Source: an uncultured Acidobacteriota bacterium (GTDB taxonomy: Bacteria > Acidobacteriota > Terriglobia > Terriglobales > Acidobacteriaceae). From it: a stretch of DNA of 10,948 nt. How positions within the stretch are numbered: position 1 is the stretch's first letter; each line of letters opens with the position of its first letter. A program made the translations under genes and the position numbers. The DNA lies in the NCBI GenBank assembly GCA_903832475.1, contig CAILBQ010000408.1, positions 1 through 10,948 of the forward strand, in the 5' to 3' direction. Under the pieces are notes generated by a model. That model was given only the letters and a program-made list of their open reading frames with translations, searched no databases and was not told the origin of the DNA. Positions 6,192 through 10,948 of this stretch are shown here, piece after piece.

Positions 6192-8213
6192 CTATTTGCT
6201 GGCGGATGTATCGTTCAGGGGAATGCGATATACGGTCAGCGAATAGGGCGGCAACTGGGCGGAGATGATGCCGGCGCTCACGGCGATTGAAGATGCCTGA
6301 GGGGCTAGTGCGGTGGGCTGGTTGAAGGTGTTTTCGGTTGTCAGATCGGCGGTGGCCATTGTCGTTACCTGCGCGGTGCTCGATGCCTGGATGCCATTGC
6401 AGTGAATTTCGGCGGCACGGGCGCTGGGTGAGTAGTTGATGGCCTTGACGATCACTTCGTGGGTGCGGTCGTCGATGGAGGCGCTGGTGTAGAGGCCCGT
6501 CGGGGATTTGTCGGTTACGGGCGATGAGGGCGTGATGGGCAGGATGCGGGTGCCGACGTTGCTGGCGAAGACTTTCTGCACGTAGTAATTGGGCGTGCCG
6601 TAGGAATGCAGGTGGTCGAACCAGATGGCGTCGGGCTTCCACTGCCAGGCTTCGACGTTGGCCAGCAGAGGAGCGTACGAGGCCATCTGAACGACGTCAG
6701 CATTGCGCTCGAGGCCGGTCATGAAGGCGGCTTCGGTGATGGCGGCCTGCCAGTTGTTGCGGTTGTCGGCGCTGGTCGATTGCACGGTCTGGGCCGCGTA
6801 TTCACCGGCGAATACCTTGGGGCCGGAGCGATCGTATTTGTCGTAGCGGTTGGAGTTGGTGAGGAACCAGTCGGGGCTCATGTAGTAGTGTTCGTCGACG
6901 ATGTCGGCATGGAGTTCGCGCCAGGTGGTCCACATGGTGTTGAAGGGTTCGCCGGAGGGGAACGGACCAGCGGCGACGACCAGCTTGATCTCCGGGTGTT
7001 GTGCTTTGAGGGCGGCGGCGAAGACCTTGTAGCGCTCGACGTAGCGCGGTCCCCATTGCTCGTTGCCGACGCCGATCATGGTGAGGTGGAAGGGCTCGGG
7101 ATGCCCCATCTCGGCGCGCAGCTTGCCCCAGGGCGAGGTCTCAGGGCCGTTGGCGAAGTCGATCAGGTCGATGGCGTCGTGGATGTATTCGTCGAGCTGA
7201 TCGAGGGCCGCGGTTTCGCTGGAATTGAACTGGCAGGCCATGCCGCAGTTGAGGATGGGCAGGGGCGCGGCGCCGATGTCTTCGGCGAGCTGGAAGTATT
7301 CGTAAAAGCCGAGACCGAAGGATTGGAAGTAGTCGGGCGCGGGGCGCTTGTCGAATTCGTCGTTCCAGCGATTGATGATGGTTTTGCGGTGGGCGATGTC
7401 GCCGACGGTGGTCTTCCAGCGATAGCGCGTGACCAGCTCGCGGCCCTCGACGATGCAGCCGCCGGGGAAGCGCAGGAAGCCGGGATGCATGTCGTGGAGC
7501 AACTGGACGAGGTCCTTGCGCAGGCCGTTGGGTCGGTTCTTCCACGTGTCGACGGGGAAGAGCGAAACCATATCGAGGTCGAGAACCCCGGGTTCATCGA
7601 TGATGAGATTCAACTGCCCGTGCTGGGTGGTGGCGTTGGCCTGGATGACGGTTTCGTAGCGCTTCCATTCGCTGCCGAAGCCCTCGAGTTTGCCGCTGCC
7701 GATTTCGTGGCCGGCGTCGTCGGTGATGGTGGCGCGTAGGGTCTTGGGGCCGGTGGTGCGGGCGTAGACGGAGAAGCGATAGGATTTGCCGGCTTCGACA
7801 CCGATGCCGCGGAAGCCGGTGTTGTAAAAGCTGTAGCCGGGCGCGTAGGTGTGGGTGCGCAGGTAGTGGGGGTTGGAGGCGTTGAGGGGGTTGTCGGTAC
7901 GGATGGCGAGTTCGCCGTGGTGGGGATCGAGGCCGGCTTGGCTGAAGCCGAGGGTTTCATGCCAGCCGGTGAGCGGCTCCTGGAATTCAAAGGAGCGGTT
8001 CTTGACCAATTCGGGATAGAGGCCGCCGTCTGCTCCGAAATTGATGTCTTCGAAGAAGATGCCGAACATGGTGGGAGAAATCGCGGCGCCGGGGTGGGCG
8101 GCATCGACGGAAATGACGGCGGGTTCCGGGGCTGCCTGGCTGATAAGGCTGAGGGGAGTGAGGAAGAAGACGAGGGCAGCGGCAACGAGAGGGAGCGGAT
8201 GTGATCTGTGCAT
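6192..8213 (-). CDS. Secreted GH51 alpha-L-arabinofuranosidase
   Basis: This 673-residue enzyme has an N-terminal signal peptide (residues 1-27, ending LISQA-A), so it is exported. A beta-strand segment (about 33-60, GIFFEDINFGADGGLYPELV) starts the catalytic unit. It is followed by an inserted carbohydrate-binding-like beta domain (about 74-220, NRSFEF...FPVDTW), the TIM barrel (about 225-530) and a C-terminal beta-sandwich ending YSLTVYRIPL. The catalytic pair of clan GH-A is clear: acid/base Glu385 in GVGNEQWG and nucleophile Glu471 in VFAGEYAA. EHYY (441-444) is a typical active-site strand. The layout resembles plant-like GH51 enzymes with the extra domain. The expected role is release of terminal arabinofuranosyl residues from arabinoxylan, arabinan or similar plant polymers. 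The gene is alone on its strand here, so no polysaccharide utilisation operon is visible. The ATG has no strong Shine-Dalgarno sequence. Confidence 0.95.
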   Translation of the reverse strand: MHRSHPLPLVAAALVFFLTPLSLISQAAPEPAVISVDAAHPGAAISPTMFGIFFEDINFGADGGLYPELVKNRSFEFQEPLTGWHETLGFSQAGLDPHHGELAIRTDNPLNASNPHYLRTHTYAPGYSFYNTGFRGIGVEAGKSYRFSVYARTTGPKTLRATITDDAGHEIGSGKLEGFGSEWKRYETVIQANATTQHGQLNLIIDEPGVLDLDMVSLFPVDTWKNRPNGLRKDLVQLLHDMHPGFLRFPGGCIVEGRELVTRYRWKTTVGDIAHRKTIINRWNDEFDKRPAPDYFQSFGLGFYEYFQLAEDIGAAPLPILNCGMACQFNSSETAALDQLDEYIHDAIDLIDFANGPETSPWGKLRAEMGHPEPFHLTMIGVGNEQWGPRYVERYKVFAAALKAQHPEIKLVVAAGPFPSGEPFNTMWTTWRELHADIVDEHYYMSPDWFLTNSNRYDKYDRSGPKVFAGEYAAQTVQSTSADNRNNWQAAITEAAFMTGLERNADVVQMASYAPLLANVEAWQWKPDAIWFDHLHSYGTPNYYVQKVFASNVGTRILPITPSSPVTDKSPTGLYTSASIDDRTHEVIVKAINYSPSARAAEIHCNGIQASSTAQVTTMATADLTTENTFNQPTALAPQASSIAVSAGIISAQLPPYSLTVYRIPLNDTSASK

Positions 8214-8229
8214 ATGGCTTGCAGGCCAT
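8214..8229. promoter_or_regulatory. Dyad touching the GH51 start codon, possible operator
   Basis: ATGGCTTGCAGGCCAT is a 16-bp near-palindrome (arms ATGGC/GCCAT, centre TGCA, one mismatched pair of positions) that ends directly at the GH51 start codon. It could be a repressor site or a small RNA hairpin limiting translation. The dyad is the only evidence. Confidence 0.25.
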
Positions 8230-8448
8230 GCTAAGGCTTTGCCGGCGGAACGTCCAGAAAGGGGAAAATGCGCGGTATCGCTGAGGCGGTTTGAGCGCAG
8301 AGAGTTAACGGTTCAAGAGTCTTCCTCCGATAGGGCAAGTGAGTCCGAGAGCCCCTGTGGTTCGAAGGCCGGAAGGTGAATCCGGCGGGAGGGCTGCGGC
8401 GAGCGAGACCATTTTCAGGGAGCTTTCCCTGCGGAGCGTCGGCTTGCC

Positions 8449-8454
8449 AAGGAG
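8449..8454 (+). promoter_or_regulatory. Ribosome binding site supporting the porin GTG start
   Basis: AAGGAG lies 6 bases before GTG at 8461, and the GTG directly opens a good signal peptide, so this GTG is the start. Confidence 0.85.
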
Positions 8455-8460
8455 AAGACC

Positions 8461-9612
8461 GTGAAACGAGAGTTGGTGATCGCCGTTGCCCTGTTGGGGG
8501 GACCGGTTGTGTGCCAGGCGCAAAGCATGGACGACCTGGCTAACCTGCAGTTCCACGGCTATGCCACGCAGAGTTTTGCGGCCAGCAACGACAACAATTA
8601 TCTGTCAATGGATACGAGTCATGGCAGCTTTCAGTGGACCGAGGCGGCGCTCAATATCTCGGACCAGTTGAATGACCGGCTGCGTATCGGGATGCAGTTT
8701 CACTATCTGAACCTGGGGCAGTTCGGGGCGGATAATGTTTCGATCGACTGGGCGCTGGGGGATTTCAAGATCAATCGCTATGCGGGGCTGCGCGCGGGCA
8801 AAGTGAAGATCCGGTGGGGGCTGTACAACGATACGCAGGACGCCGATCCCGGGTATATGTGGTCGCTGCTGCCGGAATCGATCTACGGCATCGATCTGCG
8901 GGCAACCAACCTGTCGCAGATGGGAGCGGAGCTTTACGGCAAGGTGCCGCTGGGGAAGAACGCCGGATCGCTTCTGTACAGCGGCTATTACGGCGATTAT
9001 TACGTTTCTCCCAATGACGGCTACATGGAATCGTATCGCGAGACTGGCATTACGTTTACCGATCGCCCCTGGGGGAAGACACCGGGGTTTGATCTGCGCT
9101 GGAAGTCACCGCTCAAGGGTCTGATGGTAGCGGGATCGCTGATGCTGTACGACGAAAAGGGAACGATGCCGAGCGGCACGCTGCGGGAGCCGCTGACCTA
9201 CTGGCCGACCTACTACGCGCAATACGAGGCCCAGAAGTTCTTTCTCTCTGCTCAGTACATGAAGCTGGTGCAGTACACCGTCATTCAGCCGAGCGGCGGT
9301 CCGAGTTCGAGCAGCGTTGTCGATGAACGAGCGTGGTTTGCCATGGGCGGCTACCACGTGACAGAGAAGTTCCAGGTGGGCAGCTACTACAGTCACTACC
9401 TGGTGGCGTCGGCGGGAGATGCGTCGAATCCGGCGAACTACTCGAAGGACTGGGTGGCGTCGGGACGGTATGACATCACCTCGAATTTCTATGGAAAGCT
9501 GGAAGGCCACTTCATCGACGGCGAGGCGGCAGGCTTCTACGGGATCGACAACCCCAACGGGCTCAAGCCGCAGACCAGACTGGTAGTGGCCAAAGTCGGG
9601 TTCGTTTTCTGA
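8461..9612 (+). CDS. Porin-like outer-membrane beta-barrel protein
   Basis: This 383-residue protein starts at GTG. Residues 1-20 form a signal peptide (KRELVIAVALLGG...CQA), with cleavage before QSMDD. The mature part is rich in alternating aromatic and hydrophobic strands (LQFHGYATQSF, RLRIGMQFHYLNL, FFLSAQYMKLVQY, FQVGSYYSHYLV) and ends VAKVGFVF, with the C-terminal Phe typical of barrels inserted by the BAM machinery. RAGKVKIRWGLYNDTQDADPG resembles the conserved GRVK-PFGLYNDTRD segment I know from a group of proteobacterial porins found near PstS-like proteins and receptors. It probably forms a diffusion pore for small, perhaps anionic, solutes; the substrate is unknown. It is the first gene of a plus-strand cluster with a binding protein and a chemoreceptor, 71 bases upstream of the former. 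Cys18 lies inside the signal peptide without a proper lipobox, so this is not a lipoprotein. Confidence 0.8.
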   Translation: MKRELVIAVALLGGPVVCQAQSMDDLANLQFHGYATQSFAASNDNNYLSMDTSHGSFQWTEAALNISDQLNDRLRIGMQFHYLNLGQFGADNVSIDWALGDFKINRYAGLRAGKVKIRWGLYNDTQDADPGYMWSLLPESIYGIDLRATNLSQMGAELYGKVPLGKNAGSLLYSGYYGDYYVSPNDGYMESYRETGITFTDRPWGKTPGFDLRWKSPLKGLMVAGSLMLYDEKGTMPSGTLREPLTYWPTYYAQYEAQKFFLSAQYMKLVQYTVIQPSGGPSSSSVVDERAWFAMGGYHVTEKFQVGSYYSHYLVASAGDASNPANYSKDWVASGRYDITSNFYGKLEGHFIDGEAAGFYGIDNPNGLKPQTRLVVAKVGFVF

Positions 9613-9667
9613 ACAGTTTCAAAGGTGTGTCTGACTGCGGCGTCGACAGGATGCTGCCGGCTCGTTC

Positions 9668-9674
9668 AAAGGAG
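9668..9674 (+). promoter_or_regulatory. Ribosome binding site of the binding-protein gene
   Basis: AAAGGAG precedes adjacent GTG (9681) and ATG (9684) codons by 6 and 9 bases. It rules out the longer in-frame start at 9627, which would put 18 non-signal residues before the signal peptide. Confidence 0.8.
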
Positions 9675-9683
9675 CGAATCGTG

Positions 9684-10106
9684 ATGAAAAAGCTTCTCTG
9701 GCTATTTTCTTTATGGATTGCGTTGTTCGCGTGGAGCGGCGTTGCGCAGGCGCAGGTTGTGCTTATTGCCAATCCCAGCATCAAGTCAGCGGACGTATCG
9801 AAGGGAGATCTGCGCGACCTTTTTACGGGAGCGTCCTCTTCGTTCAAGGATGGCTCACATGGGACGCCGGTGCTGTTGAAGGGCGGCAGCGTGAACGATG
9901 AGTTTCTCTCGACATACGTGGGTAAGTCGGATAGCGCCTTTCGCGCGGGATGGCGGAGCCTGGTGTTTGCCGGGCAGGCGTCGATGCCCAAGACATTCGA
10001 TTCGGAAACGGCATTGGTCGATTACGTGGCGCATACCGCGGGAGCGGTCGGGTATATCGGCAAAGCTACGCCGCATGCGGGCGTGAAAGTGCTTGCGGTG
10101 AGGTGA
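9684..10106 (+). CDS. Small single-domain PstS-like periplasmic binding protein
   Basis: The protein has 140 residues from ATG 9684 (142 if it starts at GTG 9681). Residues 1-23 are a signal peptide (KKLLWLFSLWIALFAWSGVAQA). The mature 117 residues follow the pattern of short phosphate ABC transporter substrate-binding-like proteins: VVLIANPSIKSADVSKGDLRDLFTG, a middle block GGSVNDEFLSTYVGKSDSAFRAGWRSLVFAG, and AVGYIGKATPHAGVKVL at the end. True PstS proteins are about twice as long and have two lobes with the ligand between them. This one has roughly a single lobe, and no transporter genes (pstC, pstA, pstB) are nearby. I infer a sensing role, perhaps presenting a ligand to the receptor encoded 4 bases downstream, rather than ABC uptake. 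Phosphate as ligand is unproven. Confidence 0.8.
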   Translation: MKKLLWLFSLWIALFAWSGVAQAQVVLIANPSIKSADVSKGDLRDLFTGASSSFKDGSHGTPVLLKGGSVNDEFLSTYVGKSDSAFRAGWRSLVFAGQASMPKTFDSETALVDYVAHTAGAVGYIGKATPHAGVKVLAVR

Positions 10107-10110
10107 GGGA

Positions 10111-10948
10111 ATGTTTCGACAAGTCAAGATTCGAACCACGCTCTTGAGTGTTCTGGCTGGTCTCGCGTTCGCCAACCTCGTTCTGTTGATCATGGTGCAG
10201 ACTTCCGCGACGGCGACGCATGCACGGATGGAGGAGATTTCTTCGTCGCTGTTTCCTGCCGCCTTGAAAATACAGGAAGCCGAGGCTGCCTTTGAGCGCA
10301 TGAAGAAGCATTACGGCGATGCGGTGGTGTTGCAAGAGGCGAAGTCTCTGGACAGTGCGGAGGCGGACGCCGAAGCAACGGCAAAGGCGCTTGGCGAGGT
10401 GCGTGCGGCTTCAGGTTCATCCTCTGCCTTGATGAAGCAGGCGGAGAGCGTGGTGGGGCGCTTTGCATCCATTCGGGCGCGAGATCGGGAAACGTACGCG
10501 GCTATGCTGCGTTCGAAAGACGGGCCGAGCGATGACTTGATGACGCAGGTGGGGGAGCTGGGCAAGGAGAACAAGGGGCTTTCGGAAGCGCTTGTATTGC
10601 TCGATAAGGCAATCGCCCTCGACTTTCAGAAACAGCTGGATGCGGTGAATGCCTATGCGGTGAGGGAACGGCTGATCAGCGTGGGCATGCTGTTTTTCAT
10701 TGTTCTGATTTGTGCGGTCTCGGCGTGGATGATCCAGGCCCGGGTGGTACTCCCGCTGCGCATGCTGGCGCTGCGCATGCATGGCATTGCGGAGGGCGAA
10801 GGCGACCTGACGTGCCGCATCGAGGTGGAAGGAAGCAACGAGATCGACGAAGTCGGTATCTGGTTCAACGTCTTCATCAGCCGCATGGAGGGAATCATGC
10901 GGCATGTTGCCGAACATGCGCAGGTGCTGGGGACGGCGGTGACGGGTC
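10111..10948 (+). CDS. Methyl-accepting chemotaxis-type receptor, partial at window end
   Basis: The frame runs from ATG 10111 to the window end (279 complete residues) with no stop. Membrane segment one is about residues 11-30 and segment two about 187-209. Between them lies a helical periplasmic domain of about 155 residues, of four-helix-bundle type. A HAMP domain (about 208-262) is clear from RVVLPLRML, GEGDLTCRIEVEG and NEIDEVGIWFNVFISRMEGI. The following coiled segment (MRHVAEHAQVLG) fits the start of a chemoreceptor signalling domain, but the kinase-control tip lies beyond the window, so a histidine kinase or other HAMP protein is not fully excluded. The start lies 4 bases after the binding-protein stop, with GAGG at 10100-10103 as a ribosome site, indicating cotranscription and probably a shared task. 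It would sit in the inner membrane and report periplasmic signals to the chemotaxis or a related pathway. Confidence 0.85.
   Translation, partial: MFRQVKIRTTLLSVLAGLAFANLVLLIMVQTSATATHARMEEISSSLFPAALKIQEAEAAFERMKKHYGDAVVLQEAKSLDSAEADAEATAKALGEVRAASGSSSALMKQAESVVGRFASIRARDRETYAAMLRSKDGPSDDLMTQVGELGKENKGLSEALVLLDKAIALDFQKQLDAVNAYAVRERLISVGMLFFIVLICAVSAWMIQARVVLPLRMLALRMHGIAEGEGDLTCRIEVEGSNEIDEVGIWFNVFISRMEGIMRHVAEHAQVLGTAVTG

Larger units (their letters stand above)
8214..8460. other. Divergent intergenic region with structured leader of the porin cluster
   Basis: This 247-base region lies between the divergent GH51 and porin genes and must hold both promoters, which I could not place with confidence. 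The right half can fold. AGCCC (8350-8354) can pair with GGGCT (8391-8395) around an inner GCCGGA/TCCGGC hairpin (8368-8373 with 8381-8386, loop AGGTGAA). A separate CAGGGA/TCCCTG hairpin with a 4-base loop lies at 8416-8431, 17 bases before the Shine-Dalgarno sequence. I compared the region by eye with the c-di-GMP-I and cobalamin riboswitch core motifs and found no convincing match. Confidence 0.45.

Noticed and set aside
6606..7739. A 377-codon plus-strand open frame opposite the GH51 gene
   Set aside because: It is antisense to a clear GH51 enzyme. Its composition (Gly, Val, Asp, Glu, Ala rich) is what the GC-rich codon pattern of the true gene produces, and it shows no recognisable domain.
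8320..8440. Cyclic-di-GMP-I (GEMM) or cobalamin riboswitch upstream of the porin gene
   Set aside because: AGGGCAA and GGTGAATCCGG resemble parts of those classes, but the conserved GEMM GGACGCAAAGCC block and the cobalamin GCCACTG and B12-box segments are missing.
9627..9683. GTG at 9627 as start of the PstS-like protein
   Set aside because: It would place 18 polar residues before the signal peptide and has no matching ribosome site. AAAGGAG at 9668-9674 points to 9681/9684.

Overview
The window carries nine protein-coding genes on a GC-rich background. No rRNA, tRNA, CRISPR array, transposase or integrase is visible. The gene content suggests a soil-type member of the Acidobacteriota, class Terriglobia: a Ser/Thr kinase fused to a transmembrane segment and TPR-like repeats, a secreted GH51 arabinofuranosidase, a secreted CocE/NonD-type hydrolase, and a Gram-negative porin ending in phenylalanine. 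This assignment is inferred from gene content, not from a marker gene.

Left part (1-1958). The N-terminal 336 residues of a secreted CocE/NonD (S15-like) serine hydrolase run leftward off the window edge. A 221-base gap follows, with one dyad, one imperfect hairpin and one terminator-like hairpin. Next comes a rightward NYN-domain (PIN-like RNase) gene that must start at a TTG codon directly behind the terminator-like hairpin. Its base composition is less GC-rich than that of its neighbours.

Middle part (1959-6191). An 825-residue Ser/Thr kinase with an HLD instead of an HRD catalytic motif lies on the minus strand. A TetR-family repressor gene sits upstream of it on the same strand. Divergent from the repressor is an alpha/beta hydrolase of the haloalkane dehalogenase/epoxide hydrolase type. 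The TetR-hydrolase intergenic region carries several copies of an ACCGATC/GATCGGT half-site in palindromic arrangements, the usual layout for a self-regulating TetR repressor controlling a divergent enzyme gene. The hydrolase converges on the GH51 gene, and a perfect 13-bp stem-loop between them serves as a likely terminator.

Right part (6192-10948). The GH51 alpha-L-arabinofuranosidase gene (minus strand) is divergent from a plus-strand cluster: an outer-membrane porin, a 140-residue single-domain PstS-like periplasmic binding protein, and a methyl-accepting chemotaxis-type receptor cut by the window end. The close spacing of the last three suggests one transcript. They may form an uptake-and-sensing module: pore, periplasmic ligand binder and membrane signal transducer. 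This is the best candidate in the window for a poorly described system. Its 247-base upstream region contains stem-loops that match no riboswitch class I recognise.
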